DNA of 64,000 bases from Halomicrobium salinisoli (GCF_020405185.1 NZ_CP084463.1:1302001-1366000), one strand, 5' to 3'; shown: positions 8,111-16,725, numbered from the stretch's first letter. The notes: generated from the letters alone by a model not told the origin. Numbers and translations are program-made.

Positions 8111-8299
8111 ATGGAGTTCAACCAGACCGTGACGGCCGCCGTGTTCGCCGTCGTGTTTCTCGTCATCGCGGGCGGAACGCTCACCAGTCCGATGCCACAG
8201 CCCCTCAGCATCGGAATCACCGTCGGCCTGCTCGTGTTCGGGCTCGTGACGCTGTTCGTCGGCGTCAAGCACGGCGAGTACCGCGCGTCCTCGCGGTAG
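8111..8299 (+). CDS. Small two-helix membrane protein, DUF7333-type
   Basis: A 62-residue protein with two membrane helices (about 8-25 and 34-52) and a conserved-looking end GVKHGEYRASSR, which I associate with the haloarchaeal DUF7333 family. A TTTTCCCGG stretch lies about 25 nt before the ATG and may be its promoter. The function is unknown. It is followed at 11 bp by the convergent end of the acyl-adenylate-like gene. Confidence 0.75.
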   Translation: MEFNQTVTAAVFAVVFLVIAGGTLTSPMPQPLSIGITVGLLVFGLVTLFVGVKHGEYRASSR

Positions 8300-8309
8300 G
8301 GGCGGCCGG

Positions 8310-9053
8310 TCAGAGCACCGACGCGGGATCGATCGTTCTCCCCTCGGGCGCGTCGCCCGCCGCGACGGCGACCGTCCCCTCGGCCTCGTCGCCCAGTACC
8401 ACCGTCGCACCGACGCGCATCGGCGCGAGCAGGCCGGCGACGACCGCACCCGCTCCGGTGACCGGCGCGCGGATCGCGACCGCGTCGTCCTCGTCGAGGT
8501 CGTGGTCGGCCACGACCCGGCGGCTCGCCGCGAGCAGTTCTCCGTGGGTGTACAGCTCGTCGGCGGCCAGTGCGTCGTCGTCCGGCGCGACGTCGCCCGG
8601 CGGCTGCAGCGGGTTCTCGCTCCAGGCCTCCCGCTCCAGTTGCGCGACCGTCGGGTCCTCCGCGGGACCGCCGTAGGCCAGGGTCTTCGTCCCGGGGCCG
8701 CGCTCGTAGCGGTCGAGCCACGCCGCCGGCGCGACGAACGCCTTGGCGTCGACGGCGCCGGGCGGATTCAGGTCGACGACAGCCCCGTCCAGCGCCGCGC
8801 CGAGGAAGACCTGCAACGGCGTCGGTTCCGGCCCGAGCCACCCCGGTTCGTCGCCCTCGTCAGGGTCCTTGGGTCCGGCGACGACGGCGACGCGGGCGCC
8901 CTCTCGGACGCCGTAGTGCCGCAGGAGGTTGCCCGTCTTCCAGACGTTCGTCGCGAAGTCGGCGTAGCTGTACGGCGCCGAGCGCTCGGCCGCCCGGAAG
9001 AGCGCGCCCTCGCGCTCCCGAGCGTCTGCCACGAGGTCCCCGAGTACCTGCAT
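8310..9053 (-). CDS. Shortened acyl-CoA synthetase (AMP-binding)-like protein
   Basis: A 247-residue protein that resembles the N-terminal subdomain of ANL-family adenylating enzymes (SYADFATNVWKTGNLLRHYGV, then GARVAVVAGP), including a second alpha/beta unit ending with a VGATVVLGDEAEG strand. The P-loop-like adenylation motif (S/T-S/T-G-T-T-G), the hinge and the C-terminal domain are missing. Similar short forms are annotated as acetyl-CoA synthetase in haloarchaea, but activity is improbable. The ATG at 9053 begins MQVLGDLV, as expected for the family. Role unknown; a ligand-binding or regulatory relic are both possible. Confidence 0.7.
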   Translation of the reverse strand: MQVLGDLVADAREREGALFRAAERSAPYSYADFATNVWKTGNLLRHYGVREGARVAVVAGPKDPDEGDEPGWLGPEPTPLQVFLGAALDGAVVDLNPPGAVDAKAFVAPAAWLDRYERGPGTKTLAYGGPAEDPTVAQLEREAWSENPLQPPGDVAPDDDALAADELYTHGELLAASRRVVADHDLDEDDAVAIRAPVTGAGAVVAGLLAPMRVGATVVLGDEAEGTVAVAAGDAPEGRTIDPASVL

Positions 9054-9220
9054 GCGCGGGGCTTGGGAGCGACGGAGGAAAAGGCGGCGGGTATCGGTTT
9101 TGCGTCTGTAGCAGGTAGTGACTCGTAGTCGATGGGGCGGCTGCTTCATCGATAGTCCACGCTAACATCTATTCTGGATAATTCTCCACTTGATTAGTTA
9201 GAATACCGACGTAGATTGAC

Positions 9221-9322
9221 TCACCCCCAGATTAGCCAGATCAAGAGAGCGATCATAACCGCGATAAATAGTCCCTCTACATACTGTGCAATCCCTTCGA
9301 CCAATTGGATTTCAAATGACAT
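9221..9322 (-). CDS. Small single-helix membrane protein (33 residues)
   Basis: An ATG at 9322 opens a 33-codon frame ending in TGA at 9221-9223. The product has an amphipathic start MSFEIQLVEG and a membrane helix (about 15-32) rich in Ile, Leu, Ala and Trp, ending IWLIWG. A strong TATA-like ATTTAAAT sits 28 nt upstream, exactly where a leaderless haloarchaeal transcript would need it. The gene is AT-richer than all large neighbours. Function unknown; membrane microproteins and toxin-like peptides both look like this. Confidence 0.5.
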   Translation of the reverse strand: MSFEIQLVEGIAQYVEGLFIAVMIALLIWLIWG

Positions 9323-9346
9323 CAAATCCGGGAACTCCGGTTTATG

Positions 9347-9354
9347 ATTTAAAT
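9347..9354 (-). promoter_or_regulatory. TATA box for the 33-residue protein
   Basis: ATTTAAAT is centred 28 nt before the ATG at 9322 on the leftward strand, which is the spacing of haloarchaeal TATA boxes for leaderless mRNAs. Confidence 0.5.
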
Positions 9355-9393
9355 ATTGGGGGCAGGCCTGTTTCTACGTGAACTACTGAGTGA

Positions 9394-9579
9394 AGCATCC
9401 GCGCGAGCGGAGCGAGCGCGGTTCACTCCGAGCGCGCCGACGGCGCGCTCGGAGATGTTTTTCGCCCACGTTTTTGCAAAGGGGGTCGCCGGAGGCGACC
9501 CCCTGTGGTTCGAAAGAGCGCTTCGCGCTCTTTCGTCATCACGAGAGAGCTTCACTCTCTCGAACGACAGTAAAAAGGT
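9394..9579 (-). repeat. Hairpin-rich repeat element, copy 2
   Basis: Read on the minus strand it starts ACCTTTTTACTG and ends GCTCGCGCGGATGCT, as does copy 1 at 5904-6074. It shares the GGGGTCGCC/GGCGACCCC hairpin, TTGCAAAAACGT, GAAAAACA and GAGTGAA-CGCGCTCGCT blocks, but has two extra hairpins (stems GAGAGAG and GAAAGAGCG) before the core, and its other stems differ. It begins four bases after the dnaJ stop codon. A hairpin with loop GAGCGGAGCGA (read on the plus strand) lies at 9399-9421. Confidence 0.7.
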
Positions 9580-9582
9580 GGT

Positions 9583-10728
9583 CTAGAGGGAGTTCTTGAT
9601 CTTCTCGAAGAAGCCCTCGTCGACGTCGATCTCCTGGCCGCCGGCCTCGGCGAAGGCCTCGAGGGCCTCCTTCTGCTCCTCGTTGAGGCTCTCGGGCGTG
9701 ACGACCTGGACTTCGACGTAGAGGTCGCCGTGGCCGCGCCGGCGGAGGCGGGGCATGCCCTTGCCCTCCAGGCGGAACACCTCGCCGCTCTGGGTCCCCT
9801 GGGGGACCTCGAACTCGGCGGCGCCGTCCAGGGTGGGGACCTCGACGGTGTCGCCGAAGACGACCTGCGGGAAGGAGACGGCCAGGCGGTGCTTGAGGTC
9901 GTCGCCGTCGCGCTCGAAGTCGGGGTGGTCGGAGACGCTCACCTCGACGAGCAGGTCGCCGCTGGGCGCGCCGCGCTCGCCGGGGGCGCCCTCGCCGTTC
10001 ATCCGGATGGTCTGGCCGTCCTGGATGCCGGCGGGGACCTCGATCTGCAGCGTCGCCTCGTTGCGGACGACGCCGTCGCCGCCGCAGGTGCCGCAGGTCT
10101 CGTCGTAGAGGGTGCCCTCGCCCTCGCAGCGGCGGCAGGTCTGGGTCTGCTGGACGCGACCCATCGGCGTCTGCTGGACGGTGGTCTGCTGGCCCTGGCC
10201 GTTACACTGGGGACAGGTCCGGGAGTCGCTGTCGGCCGGGTGGCCGCGGCCGTCGCAGTCGGGGCAGGTCTCGGGCCGGCGGACGTTCAGTTCCTTCTCG
10301 ACGCCCTCGTAGGCCTCGTCGAGGTCGATGGTGAGCGAGGTCCGCAGGTCCTGGCCGCCCCGGCTGCGGCTCCCGCCGCCGCCGAAGAACTGGTCGAAGA
10401 TGTCGCCCATGTCGCCGAACGGGCCCTGACCGCCGCCGAAGGGGTCGCCGCCGCCCGCGCGGCCGCCGCGCTGGCCGTTGCCGCCGACGCCGCCGCGCTT
10501 CTCGGCCTGCTGGAAGCGCTCGTGGCCCATCTGGTCGTACATCTGCCGCTTCTCGTCGTCGGTCAGCACCTCCTTGGCCTTCTTGACCTTCTTGAACTTC
10601 TCCTCGGCGTCCGGGTCGTCGGAGACGTCGGGGTGGTACTCGCGGGCCTTCTTCCGGTACGCCTCCTTGATGTCGTCCTCGTCGGCGTCCCGGGAGACCC
10701 CGAGCACGTCGTAGAAGTCCTCGCTCAT
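9583..10728 (-). CDS. dnaJ: Chaperone DnaJ
   Basis: A 381-residue type I Hsp40: J domain (1-70) with the HPD motif, a Gly/Phe-rich linker (about 78-125), a zinc region with four CxxCxGxG repeats (CPDCDGRG, CPQCNGQG, CRRCEGEG, CGTCGGDG; about 145-220) and two C-terminal substrate-binding beta domains. It stimulates DnaK ATPase and delivers substrates. The ATG at 10728 begins MSEDFYDVLGV, the family start. A CTTTTC box lies about 35 nt upstream. In many haloarchaea dnaJ directly follows dnaK; here 6.6 kb separate them. Confidence 0.97.
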   Translation of the reverse strand: MSEDFYDVLGVSRDADEDDIKEAYRKKAREYHPDVSDDPDAEEKFKKVKKAKEVLTDDEKRQMYDQMGHERFQQAEKRGGVGGNGQRGGRAGGGDPFGGGQGPFGDMGDIFDQFFGGGGSRSRGGQDLRTSLTIDLDEAYEGVEKELNVRRPETCPDCDGRGHPADSDSRTCPQCNGQGQQTTVQQTPMGRVQQTQTCRRCEGEGTLYDETCGTCGGDGVVRNEATLQIEVPAGIQDGQTIRMNGEGAPGERGAPSGDLLVEVSVSDHPDFERDGDDLKHRLAVSFPQVVFGDTVEVPTLDGAAEFEVPQGTQSGEVFRLEGKGMPRLRRRGHGDLYVEVQVVTPESLNEEQKEALEAFAEAGGQEIDVDEGFFEKIKNSL

Positions 10729-10866
10729 TCGTTGCCAGTCCGTAGACGGTTGACCCACTTGAAAAGCCCGGGTCACGGACCTCTCGCCGACGGCGGACCG
10801 TCCCGCGCGGCCCGGCGTCCGGGCCGTGCCGACGCTTTATGTGACAGCCGGTCGAACCGCCATCCG

Positions 10867-10989
10867 ATGAACCTCAGTGCGGCATTCGGCGTCGAACGCA
10901 TCGCCGCCTGGCTCGTGACCATCGCGGCCGCGGCAGCGGCGGTCTACGTGGTCATGCTCGCCCTCGACCTGGTGCAGCCCGCTATGTAA
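10867..10989 (+). CDS. Small single-helix membrane protein (40 residues)
   Basis: ATG at 10867 with TAA at 10987-10989. The peptide has an N-terminal polar part MNLSAAFGVERI, then one alanine-rich membrane helix (about 13-36) and a short tail. A TTTATG box lies about 30 nt before the ATG (CGCTTTATGTG), which supports a leaderless transcript. GC content and codon use match the neighbours. It is divergent from dnaJ. I do not know the family. Confidence 0.5.
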   Translation: MNLSAAFGVERIAAWLVTIAAAAAAVYVVMLALDLVQPAM

Positions 10990-11001
10990 AATATATTACA
11001 T
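10984..11001. promoter_or_regulatory. Palindromic AT-rich site upstream of Rieske gene
   Basis: ATGTAAAATATATTACAT has 6-nt inverted arms (ATGTAA/TTACAT) round an AATATA centre. It overlaps the stop codon of the 40-residue gene and precedes the Rieske gene start by 50 bp. It can be a TATA box inside an operator, or an operator upstream of a second box (CTTTACC near 11021). Such a site would permit repression or metal/redox regulation. Confidence 0.45.
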
Positions 11002-11050
11002 AACGGGCGTTCAGCGAATCTTTACCACCGAACGTGTCGTCCGGTAGCAC

Positions 11051-12799
11051 ATGGCAACGACAGAGGAGTACGAGCACGCGACGGCCCTCGAGGACCTCGC
11101 GGAGAGCGGCCGCGAGGTCGTCTCCGTCGGCGGGCACACCGTCGCGCTGTTTCACCACGAGGGCGAGGTGTACGCGGTCGACAACCGCTGTCCGCACATG
11201 GGCTTTCCCCTCTCCGAGGGGACCGTCGAGGACGGCCTGCTGACCTGCCACTGGCACCACGCCCGCTTCGAACTGGCCTGCGGGGACACCTTCGACGTGT
11301 GGGCCGACGACGTCCAGACGTTCCCGACGGAGGTCCGCGACGGCGACGTCTACGTCGACCCCGACCCCGAGCGAGACGTGCCGCCGGAGACCCACTGGCG
11401 GAACCGTCTGGTCGACGGCATGCAGGAGAACCTCTCGCTCGTGATCGCGAAGTCGGTGATCCACCTCGATAGTGTCGGCGAAGGATTCCACACGCCGCTG
11501 GAGACGGCCGTCACCTTCGGCACGAAGTACCGCGAGGACGGCTGGGGACGCGGCCTCACGACGCTCGGCGCGATGGCGAACCTCTACGACCGCGTCGACC
11601 ACGACGAGAAGCTACGCGCGCTGTCCGTCGGTATCGGCGAGGTGGCCGACGACTGCGCCGGCGAGCCGCCCCGCCACCCCCAGTACGAACTCGGCAACGC
11701 CGACCTCTCGAAGGAGCGCCTGAAGTCGTGGTTCCGCGAGACCTGTGAAGTCCGCGACGAGGACGGCGCCGAACGTTGCATCCGGACCGCCGCGGCCGTC
11801 CTTCCACCGGAGGAGGTCGCCGAGATCGTCCTCGCCGGCGCGACGGACCACCTGTACGTGAACGCCGGCCACACCCTCGATTTCGCGAACAAGGCCTGCC
11901 AGACACTGGATCACCTCGGCTGGGCAGACGCGGCCGACGCCCTCGCCGCCGTCGTCCCGCAGATCACCGACGCGGCGCGGGCCGAGGAGACCTCCGCCTG
12001 GCGCCAGCCGGTCGACGTGGCCGAGCTGTGCCTGGACGCCCACGAGGCCCTCCCCGACCTCGTCGCCGCCGGCGAGGGGAGCGAGTGGACCCGGCCCGAC
12101 GGCTTCGCGGACCGCCTGCTCGACGACGATCCCGAGGCCATCGTCGACGCCCTCCGGGACGCCGTCCGCGAGGGCGCGACCGCCGAGCAACTGACCGATG
12201 CAGTCGCCGACGCTGCGACGCGGCGGGTCGCGCAGTTCGCCACGAGCAACGAGTTCTCCGACTGGAACACGGTCCACCACACCTTCTCCTACGCGACGGC
12301 CGCCCACGCGATGGCCCGCCGGACGGACTGCGTCGAGGCCTACCGCCCCGCGTTCGACGGCGCGATGTCGGTGTACCTCGATCGGTTCCTGAACCAGCCC
12401 GCGGCGCCGATTCCGGACCCCGGCACCGCCGGCGACGACGACCGCGACCCCGCGGACCTCCGCGAGGCGCTGCTGTCCACCTTCGACGAGCACGGCCGGG
12501 TGAACGAGGCCGGACGCCTCGCCGCGGCCCACTTCGACGCCGGCGGCGACCCCGACGCGCTCGTCCGGACGCTCGCCCGCGGCCTCCTCCGGGAGGACGC
12601 CGGGTTCCACGAGCTACAGAGCCTGGAGGCCGCCGTCCAGCGACTCGAGGTGGCCGACGACGAGCGGGGGCGGCGGCTCCCGCTGATCGCGACGTCACGG
12701 TACCTCGCAGCGCACTTCCCGACTCGGCGAGAGCGCGAGCAGACCTTCACCATCGCCCGGCGGCTGTTCCGGGGTGAGCAGATACACGGCGAGGAGTGA
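11051..12799 (+). CDS. Rieske 2Fe-2S domain fused to a large helical domain
   Basis: A 582-residue protein. Residues 10-115 form a Rieske ferredoxin-type domain with ligands C47-x-H49 and C66-x2-H69 (CPHMGF, CHWHHARF). The rest (about 125-575) is all-helical, with recurring His-containing helices (HTLDFANKACQTLDHLGW; TVHHTFSYATAAHAMARR). No signal peptide, so it is cytosolic. Rieske ferredoxins pass electrons to oxygenases; the C-terminal part could be the partner enzyme in the same chain, but no known catalytic motif is seen. It is one of the genes lying between dnaJ and dnaK. Rieske assignment is firm; overall function unknown. Confidence 0.85.
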   Translation: MATTEEYEHATALEDLAESGREVVSVGGHTVALFHHEGEVYAVDNRCPHMGFPLSEGTVEDGLLTCHWHHARFELACGDTFDVWADDVQTFPTEVRDGDVYVDPDPERDVPPETHWRNRLVDGMQENLSLVIAKSVIHLDSVGEGFHTPLETAVTFGTKYREDGWGRGLTTLGAMANLYDRVDHDEKLRALSVGIGEVADDCAGEPPRHPQYELGNADLSKERLKSWFRETCEVRDEDGAERCIRTAAAVLPPEEVAEIVLAGATDHLYVNAGHTLDFANKACQTLDHLGWADAADALAAVVPQITDAARAEETSAWRQPVDVAELCLDAHEALPDLVAAGEGSEWTRPDGFADRLLDDDPEAIVDALRDAVREGATAEQLTDAVADAATRRVAQFATSNEFSDWNTVHHTFSYATAAHAMARRTDCVEAYRPAFDGAMSVYLDRFLNQPAAPIPDPGTAGDDDRDPADLREALLSTFDEHGRVNEAGRLAAAHFDAGGDPDALVRTLARGLLREDAGFHELQSLEAAVQRLEVADDERGRRLPLIATSRYLAAHFPTRREREQTFTIARRLFRGEQIHGEE

Positions 12800-12829
12800 G
12801 CGGAGGCGGAGAGAAAGCGCCGCGCGGCC

Positions 12830-13636
12830 TTACTGGTTCCAGGGGCCCTTGTCGTGGTCGAGGTGGCGGTCCTCGCGCTCGATGTCGTCGATCGTCGCGA
12901 CGTCCTCGTCGTCGAGTTCGAGGTCGAGGCTCGCCCAGTTGTCCTCGATGTGCTCGCGGCTGGTCGCCTTCGGGATGGCGACGACGTTGTCCTTCTGCGT
13001 CAGCCACGCCAGGCTCACCTGCGCCTCGCTGACGCCGTGCTTCTCTGCGACCTCGCTCACCTCGGGGACGTCGAAGACGTCGCCCCGGGCCAGCGGCGAG
13101 TAGGCCACGAGGTAGTAGTCGTGCTCCTGGGCGTGCGCGACGAGTTCCTCCTGCTGCAGGAGCGGGTGCATCTCCACCTGGTTGGCGAACAGCGGCTCGT
13201 CGAGGACGTCCATCGCCGCCTCGACCTGCCGCGGCTCGAAGTTGGAGACGCCCACGTTGCGGGTGACCCCTTCGTCGACCAGGTCGTCGTAGGCAGGCAG
13301 CGTCTCCCCGGGCGCGTAGTCGCCCGTCGGCCAGTGGACGTACAGCAGGTCCAGGTAGTCGACGCCCAGCCGGTCCAGGCTGCCACGCGCCGTCTCGATC
13401 ACGTCGTCGTAGGTCAGCCCGGTCGAGTCCGAGTGGACCTTCGTCGCCAGGAAGACGTCCTCGCGGTCGACGGCCGATCGCGCGAGGCCATCGCCGACGT
13501 GCTCCTCGTTGCCGTAGATCTCGGCCGTGTCCACGTGGCGATAGCCCAGGTCGAGCGCCGTCGCGACGGCGGACGCGCACGCTTCTGGATCCGTGTTCTG
13601 CCACGTGCCGATACCCAGCGGCGGCAGTTCAGTCAT
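12830..13636 (-). CDS. Aldo/keto reductase, paralog
   Basis: A 268-residue enzyme with the complete tetrad D36, Y41, K66 (FLATKVH) and H101 (YVHWP), plus the cofactor motif AIPKATS. It is very similar to the enzyme at 6200-7036 (shared NQVEMHPLL, LVAYSPLARG, VSEAQVSLAWL), so the two are recent paralogs. The ATG at 13636 removes an unlikely upstream extension and starts MTELPPLGIGTWQNT. Its end faces the Rieske gene at 30 bp. The two regulators upstream (13861-16702) are transcribed in the same direction, and might control it. Confidence 0.9.
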   Translation of the reverse strand: MTELPPLGIGTWQNTDPEACASAVATALDLGYRHVDTAEIYGNEEHVGDGLARSAVDREDVFLATKVHSDSTGLTYDDVIETARGSLDRLGVDYLDLLYVHWPTGDYAPGETLPAYDDLVDEGVTRNVGVSNFEPRQVEAAMDVLDEPLFANQVEMHPLLQQEELVAHAQEHDYYLVAYSPLARGDVFDVPEVSEVAEKHGVSEAQVSLAWLTQKDNVVAIPKATSREHIEDNWASLDLELDDEDVATIDDIEREDRHLDHDKGPWNQ

Positions 13637-13860
13637 GGTCGAAGCAACGGAACACCCCACAATGGCTCTTGCGAACGGACCTCGGATCGGACGTCAGTCG
13701 GTGGGTGGCTGCCGACTGCGAGCCGACGCGGCCACCCGAGCACTCGCGATCGACCGACTCGGCGTCGGAGCGACCGCTCGTCAGGAGTGGTGCCTGTTCC
13801 CCGCCACTACGGTCGGCCGACTGCGGCCGATCAGCCCGGACCGCGGGGACGGCAGCCGTC

Positions 13861-14517
13861 TCAGGCGGACTCGGTACCGGCCGGCGACAGCAGCGCCGTC
13901 ACGGCCGACGGGAGGTCGTCCACCGAGACGACGACCTTCTCCTCGGGGTCGTAGTGGAGGAGGTCTGCGGCTCCGAGCTTCGGCAGGTGGACGTGGTGCA
14001 GCGACGTGGCGACGTCGTCAGCGGCGTCCGAGGGGACCGCTGCGGCCTCGCAGTCCCGCTCCCGAGCAGCGACGCGACGGGCCGCCCGCTCGAGGTCACA
14101 GGGGCCCTTACTGACGACGCAGGCGAGCAGGGCCTGGCGGCGCTCGTGAGCCAGCGCCTCCAGCGTCGCGCGGTCGTCGTCGTCGGTCGCCGACACGATC
14201 CGCCGTGCGCTGCGCGCGGCCGGCCCGGACCGCGCGGCCACCCACCCCGAGGAGCGGTCGTACTCGAGGACGCCAGCGTCGTCGAGAGCGGGGAGGTCGG
14301 CGTGGACGAGCGACGAGTGCATCCGGCGGCGGCGGTCGTCAGTCACGATCGTCGCGGCCGCCGTCGCCTCGTCGGCCAGGACGGACGCCGCGAGCGACTC
14401 CGTCGAGAGCGCGTCGATGTCTTCGAGGACACTCACTATGCGCCGGCGCCGCGGCGGCGCCAGTACCTGCATGAGTTCGGGGTCGACCTGGGAGGGCTCC
14501 TCGATCTTGAGTGCCAT
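13861..14517 (-). CDS. Regulator with two winged-helix (DUF7344-type) domains
   Basis: A 218-residue protein with two tandem winged-helix units of the same type. The first, about 15-105, contains LAPPRRRRIVSVLEDI and VHADLPALDDAGVLEYD; the second, about 120-205, contains LAHERRQALLACVV and HVHLPKLGAADLLHYDP. Tandem domains suggest a pseudo-dimeric DNA binder. The ATG at 14517 is chosen since it gives MALKIEEPSQVDPELM. The gene lies 127 bp after the Bat-type regulator and 224 bp before the second aldo/keto reductase, all on the minus strand. Confidence 0.8.
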   Translation of the reverse strand: MALKIEEPSQVDPELMQVLAPPRRRRIVSVLEDIDALSTESLAASVLADEATAAATIVTDDRRRRMHSSLVHADLPALDDAGVLEYDRSSGWVAARSGPAARSARRIVSATDDDDRATLEALAHERRQALLACVVSKGPCDLERAARRVAARERDCEAAAVPSDAADDVATSLHHVHLPKLGAADLLHYDPEEKVVVSVDDLPSAVTALLSPAGTESA

Positions 14518-14644
14518 ATCCTCACCGAACGGGTGTAGTACATTGAGGTGCGTGCCTGAGTAATCAGGTACGGCCCGGACGGTCGGCCGCACCCGCCGGA
14601 CGGCTCTGGTCGCGTCGGGATCCGCGCGGGGCCGAAGAGGCGGT

Positions 14645-16702
14645 TCAGGCGGCCTCGTTCGACGGTTCGTCGCCGAACAGCGAGCGGAACACCTTCTGTT
14701 CCGCGATGCGGAGGTGCTGGTGGAACGTCTGGGGAGCGATGTCGAGCACGTCGGCGATCTCCGCGGCCGTGTTCGACCGCGACGGCCACTCGAAGTACCC
14801 CGAGAAGTACGCCGCCTGCAGCGCGGCTCGCTGTTTCTCCGTCAGGTCCGCGGACAGCTCCTGCCGGAACGCCACCGGCGTCCGCAGCGTCCGCGAGGTC
14901 TCCCGGCGGGCCTTCAGCTCCGTCGTCGGGTACGCCTCGGTGAGCGCGTCGACCAGGTCGCGCACGTCGACGTCCGGGGAGAGGTTGGCGACCAGGCGGC
15001 ACTGTCCCTCCTCGACGGTCGCAGCGGTGGTCCGCGCCCCGTGCTCCGCCAGGACGCTCGTCATCGTTCCCGTTCCGACGTTGAGCTTGAAGAGGTGCCT
15101 GTCCTCGTTCGTCCCCAGGTGCTCGACGGAGTCGACGCCCTGCTCCGCCGCGGCCGCTTCGAGGAACCGCTCGACCGGAGCGCCCGTGACGGTCACGTAG
15201 AACACGAAGTCCTCCCCGAAGGTCAGCACGCGGTCCAGTTCGATCCGGCAGTCGGCCCGCTCGGAGAGGGCGACGAACGTCAGACCGCCGTCGGTCGATC
15301 CCAGCTCGATCTCCGTCACCGCGTCGGCGTGCAGTAGCTCGCGCGTGACGGCGTTCTGCAGCGCGTCGCCGATCACCCGGCCCAGCTCCCCCAGGATCTC
15401 CCGTTCGCGCTCGGGGACGCCCTCCGGCCGCTGGGCGTACACGCCGAGCGCGCCGAAGGTCCGCTCGTCCGTGACCACGGGGACGACCACGAGCCGATCG
15501 TACCCCTGCCAGTCGGCGTCGCGGAGCCAGGCCGGCTCGCCCGCCGTCGTCGGATCGACCACCTGCACGGCGCGCTCGTCGAGCGCGCGCGCCGCCGGCG
15601 AGTCCGCGAGCGGACGGGCTCCGGCGGGCAACAGCGTCGCGAACCCGGCGACCTGCACGCCCTCGGCGGCCCACACCTCGAAGGCCTCCCGATCGGTGTC
15701 GAACCCGCCGATGGCCGCCCCGACGTAGGCGTCGGCGGCCGCGAGCCGCTCGCAGACCGTCCGTTCCATCTCCGAGCGGGTCGTCGCCTCGATCAGCGCC
15801 TCGTCGACCGACCTGATGACGGCGTTGAGCGCGTTCAGCCGCTCCAGGCGCTGCTCTCGACGGCGCCGCTCTGTCACGTCCCGTCCGACCCCGGTCAGTC
15901 CGACGACCGCGCCGTCGTCGTCCGTCAGCGGTGCGCCGGTGAACTCGAAGGGGATCCGCTCGCCGTCGCTGGTCACCAGGTCGGCCTCGGCCGTCCCGAG
16001 GCCGCCCGACTCGAAGACCTCGACCAGCGCCGCGGTCAGGTCGTCGCGGTCCTCCTCGGCGACGAACTCGAGGGGATGCATCGAGGCCACCTCCGCGTCG
16101 GAGTAGCCCGTGACCGCCGTCAGGCGGTCGTTCCAGCGCAGGAACTGCCCGTCGCGGTCGAAGGCGTACACCACGTCCGGGAGCGCGTCGAACACGCTGT
16201 CGACGAACGCCCGCTCCGTGCTGAGTTCGTTCTCCCGCTGGACGCGGTCGGTGACGTCCCGCATGACGCCGACGAAGTACTGTCGGTCCTCGATCGCGAA
16301 CTCCCGAAAGGAGATGGACAGCGGGACCTCGGTCCCGTCCCGCGCCAGCCCGGGAAACTCGACCTCCGTCCACTCCAGGGTCCGCTCGCCCGTCCTGAGG
16401 TGCTGCTGGAACCCGTCGAGGAAGTCCGTCCGGAGTCGATCTGGGATCAGCTCCGCCAGCCGTTCGCCGATCAGCTCGCCGGGCTCGTAGCCGAACACGG
16501 GCTCGACTGCGGGGTTCGCGAAGGCGATCCGACCCCGCTCGTCGATCACCACCAGACACTCCGAGACGGCGTCGAGGAGGACGCCGACCAGTGTCGCCTG
16601 GTCCACCTCCTCGACCAGTTGCTCGTGGACGGCGCACTCCTCGGACCCGACCGATTGCGCCTCCCCGACGAGCGGTCGACTCCTGTCCTCGGTCACAGGC
16701 AC
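14645..16702 (-). CDS. PAS-PAS-GAF-HTH10 regulator, Bat family
   Basis: A 685-residue sensor-regulator: PAS 1 (about 35-155), PAS 2 (about 165-285), GAF (about 295-450), a bacterio-opsin activator-type middle domain (about 460-610) and a C-terminal HTH_10 (about 625-675; LTEKQRAALQAAYFSGYFEWP and TAAEIADVLDIAPQTFHQHL). It lacks a kinase domain, so ligand sensing likely acts directly on DNA binding. The start is GTG at 16702; a nearby ATG at 16706 is in another frame. The AAATAATA box 27 nt upstream fits a leaderless transcript from this GTG. Signals and targets unknown. Confidence 0.9.
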   Translation of the reverse strand: MPVTEDRSRPLVGEAQSVGSEECAVHEQLVEEVDQATLVGVLLDAVSECLVVIDERGRIAFANPAVEPVFGYEPGELIGERLAELIPDRLRTDFLDGFQQHLRTGERTLEWTEVEFPGLARDGTEVPLSISFREFAIEDRQYFVGVMRDVTDRVQRENELSTERAFVDSVFDALPDVVYAFDRDGQFLRWNDRLTAVTGYSDAEVASMHPLEFVAEEDRDDLTAALVEVFESGGLGTAEADLVTSDGERIPFEFTGAPLTDDDGAVVGLTGVGRDVTERRRREQRLERLNALNAVIRSVDEALIEATTRSEMERTVCERLAAADAYVGAAIGGFDTDREAFEVWAAEGVQVAGFATLLPAGARPLADSPAARALDERAVQVVDPTTAGEPAWLRDADWQGYDRLVVVPVVTDERTFGALGVYAQRPEGVPEREREILGELGRVIGDALQNAVTRELLHADAVTEIELGSTDGGLTFVALSERADCRIELDRVLTFGEDFVFYVTVTGAPVERFLEAAAAEQGVDSVEHLGTNEDRHLFKLNVGTGTMTSVLAEHGARTTAATVEEGQCRLVANLSPDVDVRDLVDALTEAYPTTELKARRETSRTLRTPVAFRQELSADLTEKQRAALQAAYFSGYFEWPSRSNTAAEIADVLDIAPQTFHQHLRIAEQKVFRSLFGDEPSNEAA

Positions 16703-16725
16703 TCATACCGCCGCGGACCGATAGG

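Noticed and set aside
13637..13860. RNA gene or promoter island between aldo/keto reductase and wHTH gene
   Set aside because: No tRNA-like fold, no AT-rich box and no clear inverted repeat was seen.
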